A stretch of 64,000 nucleotides of DNA from Archangium sp. (GTDB lineage Bacteria; Myxococcota; Myxococcia; Myxococcales; Myxococcaceae), in contig JALHMW010000012.1 of NCBI GenBank assembly GCA_022843845.1, positions 62,001 to 126,000 on the forward strand, written 5' to 3'. A program made the position numbers and the translations under genes. The first letter of the stretch is position 1; every line of letters starts with the position of its first letter. Below are positions 24,287 through 33,192 of this stretch, in pieces. A model generated the notes under the pieces. The model was given only the letters and a program-made list of their open reading frames with translations. It had not been told where the DNA came from and did no database searches.

Positions 24287-25183
24287 TCAGCGGCTGCTCC
24301 ATAGCAGCGGCAGGTCGACCCGCAGCCCGACCAACGCGAACCCGAAGTTTCCCCAGTTGTAGATGTCGCGCGACGGCACGTTGGCGCCTCCACCGACCAG
24401 CCGCAGCCGGAGCAGGAAGTCGAAGCCCGGGATGACGGGGATGCCCAGGGTGAGCGCGACGTCGTGAATGCCCGCCGGCAGCCCCAGCCCGAAGGTGTTG
24501 AAGAAGTCGACGTCAGCCTGGGCGTAGAGCACTCCCGCGTCGAAGCGCGCGCGGACCTTCAAGGCGCCGACGAGGCCGATGTCTCGCTCGACCGCGAAGA
24601 CGGCCGGCGCGGTGTCGACGGTGCGGAACTCGACGGACGCGTTGCGCACCTGCAGCGAGGCGCCCACACCGAGAGTGAACCGAGACGTCTGCACGAGGCC
24701 GAAAAGGTAGCTGAGCCGATAGCCGTCGAAGAGGTAGCGGTGGTCGACGACAGACCGGTCGGCGAACGTCGTCGTCTGGAACGTCAGGTCGCGCGTCAGC
24801 GTGGCGCGGGTCGTGAGGTCGAGCGGGGCCCACGTGGCGATGATGGTGTGGCGCCGCGCGAGGCGCGCTTCGATGGCCAGGCGGAGCCCGACCGCGAGGT
24901 TTCGTTGCTGGCCGACCTCTGCCGCGGTGTAGCTGGAGCCGTTGGCGCCGTAGCGGCCGTCGTTCTGGAACAGGTAGGCCGCGCCGATCTCGAAGTCGGC
25001 GATGAGCGAGTCGAAGAGGGGTGACGGTGCCGCGGGTGCGGGTGCGGGTGCGGGTGCGGGGTCAGAAGGCACGGTCGGACTGGATGGAGCCGGCGCAGGC
25101 GTGACGGCGGCAGCAGGTGTCGGCTCGGGCGCTACCTCAGCCTGCCCGAGAACCATGAGAGCGATGACGAGCAGGGAGTTCAT
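24287..25183 (-). CDS. Predicted outer-membrane beta-barrel protein
   Basis: The 298-aa protein has a signal peptide (LLVIALMVLGQAEVAPEP), a Pro/Ala-rich linker and a C-terminal 235-residue region with alternating hydrophobic strands. These include ADFEIGAAYLFQND, RNLAVGLRLAIEARLARRHT, SRFTLGVGASLQVRNASVEF and FALVGLRVDLPLLW, a typical end of an outer-membrane strand. It is the first gene of the four-gene operon ending in the paraoxonase homologue. AGAAGG lies 2 nt before the ATG. No pore or transport family is recognised. Confidence 0.78.
   Translation of the reverse strand: MNSLLVIALMVLGQAEVAPEPTPAAAVTPAPAPSSPTVPSDPAPAPAPAPAAPSPLFDSLIADFEIGAAYLFQNDGRYGANGSSYTAAEVGQQRNLAVGLRLAIEARLARRHTIIATWAPLDLTTRATLTRDLTFQTTTFADRSVVDHRYLFDGYRLSYLFGLVQTSRFTLGVGASLQVRNASVEFRTVDTAPAVFAVERDIGLVGALKVRARFDAGVLYAQADVDFFNTFGLGLPAGIHDVALTLGIPVIPGFDFLLRLRLVGGGANVPSRDIYNWGNFGFALVGLRVDLPLLWSSR
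25032..25061. repeat. 6-bp tandem repeat encoding Pro-Ala
   Basis: Four copies of GCGGGT plus one GCGGGG variant lie head to tail in the linker of the outer-membrane protein and encode alternating Pro and Ala. This is a simple in-frame repeat. Confidence 0.75.
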
Positions 25184-25234
25184 CCCCTTCTGCTAGCGCC
25201 ATTTCGTGCGCCGTGCCGCACCTTCTCGCTGTGC

Positions 25235-26752
25235 TCACCGCGAAGGGGCGAAGCGGCGGAGCTTGTCGAGCGCACGGAGCGCACCGCGGCAATCCCGCTT
25301 CACCATCGCAGCGCCGAACTCGTCTTCGAGGCGCGTCAGCGTCGCAGCCGCGACGCCTCGCTTCGCCGCAGCGACCTGGAGCGACTGGTGGTCGCGGCGG
25401 GCGAGCGCCTTGAAATCAGCGCTCCACCGACACGCCGCGACCGGCGCCGGCCTGGGAGCCCCTTTGCCCGGGCGCGGATCGATCGGCGCGAGCTCGTCGA
25501 GCTCATCGACGGGACGCGCCGCTTCGGGCTCGGCGATCGCAGCTGGTGGTGGCGCTGGCTCCGGTCGAGGCGCGGGCTCCGTCGGGACTGGTGCAGGAGC
25601 CGACGAGGGAACGACCACGGCCACGGTCTCTTCACCGCGGAGGCCGAGTACGCCAAGCGCGAACGTCAACACCAGGCCCAGCGCCGCGGCGACCCACGGC
25701 CACTTCGGCCGCGCCGGAGCCTGTACTTCTGGCGCGGTGTCGACGGGCGCCGGTGTCTGCCGGGGTTTGAACGCGACGTGCTCCCCGGACAGCTTCTGCA
25801 GCGAAGGCAGGGTCGACGCCGGCCGCACGATGGTCGACTCGCGGCTCAGCTTCGTGAGCAGGCGCCGCACCTCGAGGCGCGCCACGTCGGCCGACTCGGG
25901 CCGGTCGTCACGCTTCTTCTGAAGGAACCACAACACCAGGCGCTCGACCTCTTCGGGCAGGTTGGCCACGAAGTCAGCCAGCGGCGGCGGCGGAGCATCG
26001 AGCTGCATCTTCACCAGCTCGAGCGGCGACTCCGAGACGAACGGCGCGCGGCCGCTGAGCATCTCGAAGAGCGTGCAGCCCATCGAGTAGAGATCGCTGC
26101 GCCCATCGAGCTCTTCGTTCTGCACCTGCTCCGGAGAGACGTACGCAGGCGTGCCCGCGGCCGACGACTGCTTCGTCGACGAGAGCCCGGCCCAGGGCAG
26201 CACGGCGCCTTCGACCGGGCGCGCCAGACCGAAGTCGAGCACCTTCACCAGCGTCTCGCCGCTGTGCTCCTTGAGCACCATGATGTTCGCCGGCTTGAGA
26301 TCGCGGTGAACGATGCCCTTCTTGTGCGCCTCGCCCAGCGCGTTGAGCACCTGCTCGGTGACGGTGAGGGCCAGCACCGCGCTGATGCCCGTGCCGTTGG
26401 CGTCGAGCGACTCGTTGATGACCTCGTGCAGCGTCTTGCCGTCGACGAAGGCCATGGTGAGGTACGGCTGGTTCGTGGGCAGGTGCCCGAAGTCGAGCAC
26501 CTCGACGAGGTTTCGGTGGCTCAGCGCCCCGAGCGTCGTCGCTTCTTTGAGGAAGAGGTCGAGGGCCTTCGCGTCGTGCGCGCGATCGGCCCGGAGCACC
26601 TTCACGGCGGCGAGCCGGCCGATCGTCTTGTGCCGCGCGCGGTAGACCTCTCCCATGCCGCCCGAGCCGATGAGCTCGACGATCTCGTACGAGCCGACGG
26701 TCGCGCCGGGGGCCAGCTGATCTGCCTGTTGCTCCGCTTCGCCCGACGTCAC
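25235..26752 (-). CDS. Ser/Thr protein kinase, membrane-anchored
   Basis: The 505-aa protein begins with a Hanks-type kinase domain (about residues 22-300): IGSGGMGEVYRARH, AAVKVLRADRA, IVHRDLKPANIMVL, VLDFGLARPVEG, AGTPAYVSPEQVQNEELDGR. A juxtamembrane segment, one membrane helix (WVAAALGLVLTFALGVLGL, about 353-371), a Pro/Glu/Ala linker and a small C-terminal helical domain follow (RRDHQSLQVAAAKRGVAAAT, then CRGALRALDKLRRF). The kinase is cytoplasmic and the tail extracytoplasmic. Start is GTG 26752. A six-copy 28-bp repeat array lies 58-226 bp upstream and may affect its expression. Confidence 0.92.
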   Translation of the reverse strand: MTSGEAEQQADQLAPGATVGSYEIVELIGSGGMGEVYRARHKTIGRLAAVKVLRADRAHDAKALDLFLKEATTLGALSHRNLVEVLDFGHLPTNQPYLTMAFVDGKTLHEVINESLDANGTGISAVLALTVTEQVLNALGEAHKKGIVHRDLKPANIMVLKEHSGETLVKVLDFGLARPVEGAVLPWAGLSSTKQSSAAGTPAYVSPEQVQNEELDGRSDLYSMGCTLFEMLSGRAPFVSESPLELVKMQLDAPPPPLADFVANLPEEVERLVLWFLQKKRDDRPESADVARLEVRRLLTKLSRESTIVRPASTLPSLQKLSGEHVAFKPRQTPAPVDTAPEVQAPARPKWPWVAAALGLVLTFALGVLGLRGEETVAVVVPSSAPAPVPTEPAPRPEPAPPPAAIAEPEAARPVDELDELAPIDPRPGKGAPRPAPVAACRWSADFKALARRDHQSLQVAAAKRGVAAATLTRLEDEFGAAMVKRDCRGALRALDKLRRFAPSR

Positions 26753-26792
26753 GTATTCACCAGCATAGGCGAACCGTCGCCAAGCACAGCCT

Positions 26793-26978
26793 GGCTCGGC
26801 GCCGCCATGCGGCTCGGCGCCGATGGAGTCGGAAATGCGGCTCGGCGCCGATGGAGTCGGAAATGCGGCTCGGCGCCGATGGAGTCGGAAATGCGGCTCG
26901 GCGCCGATGGAGTCGGAAATGCGGCTCGGCGCCGATGGAGTCGGAAATACGGCTCGGCGCCGATGGAGTCGGAAATGC
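26793..26978. repeat. Array of six 28-bp tandem repeats plus one partial copy
   Basis: Six complete head-to-tail copies run from 26811 to 26978 and one partial copy from 26793 to 26810. The shared part is CTCGGCGCCGATGGAGTCGG, followed by AAATGCGG. Each unit holds the perfect 10-bp palindrome TCGGCGCCGA. The copies are almost identical (one T-for-C change, AAATAC). The array fills the space between the 3' end of the amidohydrolase lipoprotein gene and the promoter side of the kinase gene. The same motif recurs at 51582-51631. Confidence 0.92.
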
Positions 26979-26981
26979 GGC

Positions 26982-29900
26982 TCAGGGCTCCGGCGCGCTC
27001 ATCGAGTTCTGCGGCTGGCTGGCCGAGCGCACGATGAAGTCAGCGGCGTTGTTTTCGGTGTCCTCGCCGTTGCCCTCGAGGGCGTCGCCCCCAGTGGTCA
27101 TCGACACGTCGGTCGACGTCGAGAACGCCTTGCGCTCGATGCTCGAGTTGGCCGTCGCAGGGCCAGGCGCCGGGCTGCCTTCAGGGGCGTTGGCGGTGCC
27201 GTAGCCCACGGTGTCGATGGCGGCCATGTCGGTGGGGTTGGTGGACAAGGTGGCCGGCCCGATGCGGACGTGGCCGGTGTCGGCCAGACCGAGGTTCGTG
27301 GTCCCGGTCATCACCAGGTCGGAGCCGATCATCGGCGTGAACCCTGCCGAGCCGCGAGCCGACGTCATCAGGAAGAACGTCCGCGGCGGCATCATGGTGC
27401 CCGCGGGCACCGTCAGCTTGGGCGAGTAGGTCGCGCCGGTCGCGCTCTTGTACTGGAGCACCCAGCCGCCGATGTTCACCGCCGCGTTGGTGGGGTTGTA
27501 GAGCTCGACGAACTCGTCGCCAGCCGTCGCGCCGCGGCTCTGCACCTCGCTGATGACGACGTGGTTGGCGCCAGCCGACCCGAGGACGTTCACCGTCGCC
27601 GTCGCCATCGACAGTCCAAGCGTCGCCGTCACGGTCGAGCTGCCCATCGTCATCGGCGCCGCCGCGAACGAGAAGGTCGCCGAGAGCTGGTTCTCGGGCA
27701 CCGTCACGGTCATCGGAACGCCACCCACCATGCCCGTCGCCGCGAGCATCACGGCGGTGCCGCCAGCAGGCGCAGGCACGTCGAGCTCCACCGTCAGGAC
27801 CGTCGAGTTGTTCGCCACGACCGAGTTGGTCGACGGCCTCAACGTCACCTGCGTCGGAACGTTCGCGGGCGTGAGCACCCGAACGCCTGCGTCGAGGGTC
27901 TGGTTGTTGAAAGTGACGAGCAGCCCGACGCGGCCATCACCGAAGCCTGCATCGAACGGCACAGGCGTTCCGGCGTCGGGGTCGAACCCAGCGTCGGGGT
28001 CGAAGCCAGCGTCGGGGTCGAACCCGGCGTCGACGACAGGCGCGCCGGCGTCGAGGCCGAAGACGACGTTGAACGACACCGGCAGCTCGATCTGCCCGAT
28101 GGGAATCACCAGGCCACCACCGTCGGCGACCTGCAGCACCTGCGGGTTCGACGACGCGATGCTGATCAACGTGTCGACGAGGGCCGGCGACGAGAGCCTC
28201 ACCACGAACGGCGTGGGGAACGTCGTCACGCCGGTCTGGCCGAGGCGCAGGAACTGGCCCGACGGCCCGGCGCTCGCGAGCGTGACGGGTCGAACGATGT
28301 CGAACGCGTTGCGCGGCTCGAGCTTGTAGTTGCCGTTGCGGTACTGGAGCACGCCCCGCACCTGCACCAGCGTCTCGTTGAGCGCGGGGAACGGCGCGAG
28401 CAGGTACATGAAGTCGTTCACCCGCAACTGCATGCCGCCCATCATCTCGGTGATGGTGAACTCGTTGGTGGGAATCGCGTCTCCGGCACCAGCCATCGGC
28501 GCGATGTCGGCCACCGTGGCCGGCCCTGCCAGCCCGATGAACACGCCTTCGAGGGCGCGCGCGCGGGTCGACATGACGGCGTTCACGTCGCCGATCATCA
28601 CGATCGTCGGCGCGGGCAGCGGGTTGTTGCGGGTGACGACCACGACGGAGCCGGCGGGCACGCCGTTGACCTGCACCTGCCCCTGGAAGTCGCTCACGCC
28701 ACCCGACGCGATGCTGACGCGATCGCCCGGCAACACGTCGGTGCGGGGGTTCCCGCCCGGGTAGTAGACGAAGGCGCCCGAATAATCGCGGCCCGTGTAG
28801 CCCATCTCGCTCTCGTGAACCTGAATGTAGAAGCCCAGGCCGGTGGTCGCGGTCACGAGCACGTTGGTCAGCTGCACCCGCTGGTTGAGCAGCGTCGAGT
28901 TCAGCGCCTTCACCTCATAGATGGTGGCCGGAACGCCCGGCGGCGGAGGACACGCCGCGGTGCCCGGGTTCGCGAGCGTCGGGCACGGGTCGCAGGCGTC
29001 GCCCTTGCCGTCCATGTCGCCGTCGGTCTGCGAGGTGTTCGGGTCGCCGGGGCAGTTGTCGGTCGCGTTCGGAACCATGTCGTTGTCGACGTCGGTCGCC
29101 GACGGCGCGCTGCACATGGTGGTGTTGGCGTCGAGCGGGCAGACGTCACACATGTCTCCCGTGCCGTCGCCGTCAGCGTCACCCTGCGTCGCCAGGTCCA
29201 TCGGGCGGCGCGGGTTGAAGATGGCCGGGCAGTTGTCCATCGCGTCGGCGAGGCCGTCGCCGTCCTGGTCGGTCATCGTCGAAACACCAGTGAAGGGGTT
29301 GCCCGAGAAGAGCCAGGGCGCGCCACGCATCGGCGTGCAGGTCGGCTCGTTCAGCGGCAGCGAGCCGCAGAAGAAGAGCGGGTACGTCGTCGTGTTGGCC
29401 GAGCGCAACGATGCGAGCGTGGTGCCTTCGCCGGCCAGACAGACCGAGCGCATGGTTCCGCAGACATCGATGCCCTCGCAGCCCTGCACCAGCATGTCAG
29501 CGACACCCGGGTCACCGTACAGTGCCTTGCCACCGCGGAGCGTCAACACCACCTCGTCGGGGTTCGACGTGATGAGCGAGCGGAACGGGTCGGGGTTCTT
29601 GCGACGGTAGATGCTGATGTCGGCGACGCGGCCGGCCTGCAGCGTGCCGATGCGAGACGAGACGACCTGCGCCATCGCGGCGTTCACCGTCACCATCTTC
29701 CACAACGACAGCGCGCTGAAGTAGCGCCCATAGAAGCTCTGGCTCAGGTAGTCGGCGCAGGCGAGCTCGCGCATCAGCGTCATCGAGCCCGAGCGCACCC
29801 AGTCGGTGCCGAGCGAGATGTTGACGCCCATGCGGTGGTAGATCGGCGTCTGCGCGGTGTCTCCGTACAGCACCACGTTGCTGCGTGGCGACCACACCAG

Positions 29901-31406
29901 GCTCGCGCCACGCAAGGCCGTCAGGCGCATGTCGGCCGGCTTGAGGCCGAGGCCGTGAATCATCGCCGTGCGCGGCCCGATGACGTCGACGCCGCCGGCC
30001 TGCAGCCCCGACAAGCAGAGGAACTCGTTGCGGGCCGAGAGCTCGAGGCCTTCGGCGATATGCGGCAGGTAGACGGCGTCCGCGGGAATGGCCGTGGCCG
30101 GGTTGGGACGGGAGGGGTACGCGCACGAGCCGAGCAGCTCGCCGCCCGCGCTGTCGCCGAGCGGGAACGTCGCGTAGTTGCCGCCCCTGGTGTTCGCGCC
30201 GAGGCCGATCTGGCTGGCGCCCGAGCCCGTGTCGGCCATGTCGAGGTTGCGCAGCAGCCCCGCGCCGCCGTTCGAGCCGGAGATCGACGTGGTGCCGATG
30301 AGCAGCTGGCGCAGCTCGTTCCACTGGTACTGCGGGGCCATGCCGCTGCCGCCGTTCGAGATGCGGGTGTGCCCCTCGTGCGCCGCGCCGCCGATGCGCC
30401 AGTCGCTGCGGTGCTCGTAGCGCTCCGGCACGCCGCCGTCGGCGAGCAGGCCGTTGGCGCCGACGCCGTTCGCTACGTAGGGCGCCGCAGGGAACGTGAG
30501 GTGGTCGTGGCCGTTGATGAGGCCGGGAGAGACGAGGTTGTCGCCGCAGAGAATGCCAGTCGGGCCAGCTCCGGCAGACGCGAGGCAGTTGCAGCCCACG
30601 CAGGTGATGAGGCCCGTGGAGTCGACGACGACCTGACCGCCGCGCAGCACACGACCCGGCTGGAGCACCGTGCCAACGATGAGCCGCGTCGTGGAGCCAG
30701 GAGCGACCACACACGTATCGGTCGTCGAGGGGAGCGCCGCGGCCGGGCACGTGACCGTCAACACCTGCGTCGGCGTGCAGTCAGACTCGCAGCCGTCGGC
30801 CGCCACCACGTTGCCGTCGTCGCAGAGCTCGGCCCCGCGGCGCACGCCATCACCACAGACGTTCGAGGCCGTCGCCGTCACCGTCGCGGTGCAGTCGATC
30901 TCACAGCCGTCGCCCGAGGCGAGGTTGCCGTCGTCGCACGCCTCGGTGCCGTTCATCATGCCGTCGCCGCAGTACGGGCCGGCCGCAGAGAAGACACACG
31001 TCTGGGTGCAGCCGTCGGTGTCGACCATGTTGCCGTCGTCGCAGAGCTCTCCGCCAGTGCGCATGCCGTCACCGCAGACGCTGGCCACGCCGCCGCCGCT
31101 CATGCCACCGGCGACTCCGCCCGCCGTCGAACCGCCGCCCGTCGAACCGCCGCCGGTGGAGCCACCACCCGTGGAGCCTCCGCCCGCGTTTCCACCACCG
31201 GCGCTGCCGCCAGCCGTCGTGCCGCCACCGACGCCGCCCGTGGGCTGGCAGGTGCTCTCACACCCGTCGCCGTCGGTCTTGTTGCCGTCGTCACAGGCCT
31301 CTCCGGTTTCGAGGCGGCCATTGCCGCAGACGGCGCCACCGCCGCACGAGAGGAGCAGAGAGCCCGCTCCACAGAGGGCGAAGAAGACCAGCAGATGTTG
31401 TCGCAT
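26982..31406 (-). CDS. Giant lipoprotein: Cys-rich repeats, amidohydrolase, TSP3 and lamin-tail domains
   Basis: The 1,474-aa protein is a mosaic. It has a lipoprotein signal (GSLLLSC), then four myxobacterial Cys-rich repeats of the CGNG..ETGEACDDGN..DGDGC form with a Gly/Ser/Ala linker between the first two. Next is a metal-dependent amidohydrolase of the TRZ/ATZ type with all ligands visible: HxH in LINGHDHLTF, His in YLPHIAEGLEL, His in MIHGLGLK, SPRSN, and Asp in LGTDWVRSG. Then come thrombospondin type 3 Ca repeats (DQDGDGLADAMDNCP, DADGDGTGDMC), a mixed beta region with a 'DAGFDP' linker, and a C-terminal lamin-tail-like domain (VVISEVQSRGATAGDEFVEL, NPTNAAVNIGGWVL). ATG 31406 is chosen as it starts the signal peptide. 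Probably surface exposed. The substrate is unknown. Confidence 0.9.
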   Translation of the reverse strand: MRQHLLVFFALCGAGSLLLSCGGGAVCGNGRLETGEACDDGNKTDGDGCESTCQPTGGVGGGTTAGGSAGGGNAGGGSTGGGSTGGGSTGGGSTAGGVAGGMSGGGVASVCGDGMRTGGELCDDGNMVDTDGCTQTCVFSAAGPYCGDGMMNGTEACDDGNLASGDGCEIDCTATVTATASNVCGDGVRRGAELCDDGNVVAADGCESDCTPTQVLTVTCPAAALPSTTDTCVVAPGSTTRLIVGTVLQPGRVLRGGQVVVDSTGLITCVGCNCLASAGAGPTGILCGDNLVSPGLINGHDHLTFPAAPYVANGVGANGLLADGGVPERYEHRSDWRIGGAAHEGHTRISNGGSGMAPQYQWNELRQLLIGTTSISGSNGGAGLLRNLDMADTGSGASQIGLGANTRGGNYATFPLGDSAGGELLGSCAYPSRPNPATAIPADAVYLPHIAEGLELSARNEFLCLSGLQAGGVDVIGPRTAMIHGLGLKPADMRLTALRGASLVWSPRSNVVLYGDTAQTPIYHRMGVNISLGTDWVRSGSMTLMRELACADYLSQSFYGRYFSALSLWKMVTVNAAMAQVVSSRIGTLQAGRVADISIYRRKNPDPFRSLITSNPDEVVLTLRGGKALYGDPGVADMLVQGCEGIDVCGTMRSVCLAGEGTTLASLRSANTTTYPLFFCGSLPLNEPTCTPMRGAPWLFSGNPFTGVSTMTDQDGDGLADAMDNCPAIFNPRRPMDLATQGDADGDGTGDMCDVCPLDANTTMCSAPSATDVDNDMVPNATDNCPGDPNTSQTDGDMDGKGDACDPCPTLANPGTAACPPPPGVPATIYEVKALNSTLLNQRVQLTNVLVTATTGLGFYIQVHESEMGYTGRDYSGAFVYYPGGNPRTDVLPGDRVSIASGGVSDFQGQVQVNGVPAGSVVVVTRNNPLPAPTIVMIGDVNAVMSTRARALEGVFIGLAGPATVADIAPMAGAGDAIPTNEFTITEMMGGMQLRVNDFMYLLAPFPALNETLVQVRGVLQYRNGNYKLEPRNAFDIVRPVTLASAGPSGQFLRLGQTGVTTFPTPFVVRLSSPALVDTLISIASSNPQVLQVADGGGLVIPIGQIELPVSFNVVFGLDAGAPVVDAGFDPDAGFDPDAGFDPDAGTPVPFDAGFGDGRVGLLVTFNNQTLDAGVRVLTPANVPTQVTLRPSTNSVVANNSTVLTVELDVPAPAGGTAVMLAATGMVGGVPMTVTVPENQLSATFSFAAAPMTMGSSTVTATLGLSMATATVNVLGSAGANHVVISEVQSRGATAGDEFVELYNPTNAAVNIGGWVLQYKSATGATYSPKLTVPAGTMMPPRTFFLMTSARGSAGFTPMIGSDLVMTGTTNLGLADTGHVRIGPATLSTNPTDMAAIDTVGYGTANAPEGSPAPGPATANSSIERKAFSTSTDVSMTTGGDALEGNGEDTENNAADFIVRSASQPQNSMSAPEP
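27973..28026. repeat. Three 18-bp tandem repeats encoding DAGFDP
   Basis: Three head-to-tail 18-bp units (GCGTCGGGGTCGAACCCA with small changes) encode DAGFDP on the minus strand in the linker before the last third of the giant lipoprotein. Confidence 0.75.
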
Positions 31407-31554
31407 GGGGAAGTCAGTTCTCGAAGGTCCGGGCGGCCGCCGGCGCAGGGATTTCGGCGCTTCTAGCCACGAGTCGCGTCGCCGCGCCACCATGCCTTCA
31501 GCGCCGATACCGCGTCGTGACGAAGCGTCGACGAAGGGCGACACTGTCGCGCTC

Positions 31555-33030
31555 ATGAGTGGCCTCTCCGACCCGAGACCTGATCGTCGCCGCGCGAAGC
31601 TGTTGCCCATCGAGCGCTGGCCGACCGCCGAAGAAGCCGCGCAGAGCCGGTGGTTCTCTCCAGCCCGCCTGGGGCCGCTGCCGCTGTCGTCGCGCACCTG
31701 GGTGCCGGCGATGGTGCCGTGGCGCGCGACCGACGAGGGCTTCGTCACTGACGCGGTGGTGGGCTGGTACGAGCGCTTCGCCCGCGGGCAGCCGGGCGTC
31801 ATCGTCATCGAAGCGACCGGCATTCGTGACGTCCCGTCGGGCCCCCTGCTGCGCGCTGGGCACGATCGGTTCATCGAGGGGCTGTCGCGGCTCACTGCCG
31901 CGGTGAAGAAGGCCAGCGACGGCCAGACGAAGCTGCTGGTGCAGCTGATCGACTTCCTCTCCATCAAGCGACGGCCGACCCGCGAGGCGTTCCTTGGCCG
32001 CTTTCTGCAGCTCGGCCCGCGGCTCCTCGAAGCGCTGGGTGAGCCATGGCGTGAAGCGCCGGAGCCCGAGGTGCGCTCGCACCTGCTGTCGCTCTCCGAC
32101 GAGGCGGTCCTCGCGGTGCTCGACGAACGGGAGCAAGAGGCGCTGCGCTTTGGCCTTCGTGAGCGCGTGACCGACACGCACCTGCCTCACGTCGCCTCGC
32201 TCCCGCAGGTGTTGCCCGGGTTGTTCGCCGACGCCGCGAAGCGCTGCGTGGCCGCCGGCTTCGATGGGGTCGAGCTGCACTTCGCGCACGCGTACACGAT
32301 GGCGAGCTTTCTCTCGGCGAGGAACACGCGCGCCGACGGCTACGGCGGGCCACGGGAGCACCGGGTGCGGCTGCCGCTCGAGGTGTATCGCGCGGTCCGA
32401 GCGGCCATCGGCGCCGACGTCGCGCTCGGGTGCCGATACCTCGCTGACGAGATCATCGAGCAGGGCTCCGGTGTCGACGACGCGCGCTTCTTCGGCGTCG
32501 AGTTCGCGCGCGCCGGCATGGACTTTCTGTCGCTGTCGCGCGGCGGGAAGTTCGAAGACGCGAAACAGCCGAAGCCAGGCCAGGCCGCGTACCCGTACAC
32601 CGGGCCGTCGGGGCAGGAGTGCATGCCCACCACCAACCTCGCGCCACCGGGACCGTTCGGGCGCAACCTCACCGCCATCGCCGCGGTGACGAAGGCGGTG
32701 CGCGAGGCCGGGTTCTCGACGCCGACCGTCGCGTGCGGCGGTATCGCGAGCTTCTGGCAGGCCGAGCAGGTGCTCGAGGCGAAAGACGCCGACCTCGTCG
32801 CCTCGGCGCGGCAGTCGATCGCCGACCCCGATTGGTTCTTGAAGATGAAGCTGGGCCGCGGAGCCGAGGTGCGGCGCTGCCTCTTCACCAACTACTGCGA
32901 GGGGCTCGACCAGGCGCACCAGGTGGTGACGTGCCAGCTGTGGGATCGCGCCAGAGGACTGCCGGATGATCAGACGGCGCCGCGAACCCGAGACGGCCGA
33001 CGGCTTACCGCACCGCCGTGGAGTCCGTGA
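31555..33030 (+). CDS. NADH:flavin oxidoreductase / Old Yellow Enzyme family
   Basis: The 491-aa protein is an FMN-dependent TIM-barrel reductase of the OYE group. The key segments are FDGVELHFAHAYTMASFLS, followed by ARNTRADGYGG (the family's substrate-binding HxxH and the NxR..EYGG-like loop), VACGGIASFWQAEQ, and ADLVASARQSIADPDWF near the C terminus. The ending CEGLDQAHQVVTCQLW has several Cys residues but no clear 4Fe-4S pattern. It probably reduces enones or related electrophiles. ATG 31493 is an alternative start, giving 20 more residues. The gene is divergent from the giant lipoprotein gene. Confidence 0.88.
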   Translation: MSGLSDPRPDRRRAKLLPIERWPTAEEAAQSRWFSPARLGPLPLSSRTWVPAMVPWRATDEGFVTDAVVGWYERFARGQPGVIVIEATGIRDVPSGPLLRAGHDRFIEGLSRLTAAVKKASDGQTKLLVQLIDFLSIKRRPTREAFLGRFLQLGPRLLEALGEPWREAPEPEVRSHLLSLSDEAVLAVLDEREQEALRFGLRERVTDTHLPHVASLPQVLPGLFADAAKRCVAAGFDGVELHFAHAYTMASFLSARNTRADGYGGPREHRVRLPLEVYRAVRAAIGADVALGCRYLADEIIEQGSGVDDARFFGVEFARAGMDFLSLSRGGKFEDAKQPKPGQAAYPYTGPSGQECMPTTNLAPPGPFGRNLTAIAAVTKAVREAGFSTPTVACGGIASFWQAEQVLEAKDADLVASARQSIADPDWFLKMKLGRGAEVRRCLFTNYCEGLDQAHQVVTCQLWDRARGLPDDQTAPRTRDGRRLTAPPWSP

Positions 33031-33192
33031 CGAACGGGTGACGATGGCCGCCTCGCGCGCGTGGCGGCAGTGCGCAACGACGGTGACAGGCGGCGAGGTC
33101 AGGGACCGTGGAGGTCGCGCCCTCGGCGTACACGCAACCCATCGATTCACGCGACGTTCGTCGGTGGCCGATCGCTTGCTCCCTTTCGCAGC

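Noticed and set aside
26811..26978. The 28-bp direct repeats as a CRISPR array
   Set aside because: The copies are contiguous without unique spacers, and no cas genes are near.
26823..31466. A plus-strand open frame of 1,547 codons
   Set aside because: It is the antisense shadow of the mosaic lipoprotein gene and encodes low-complexity Arg/His-rich sequence, a known artefact of high-GC DNA.
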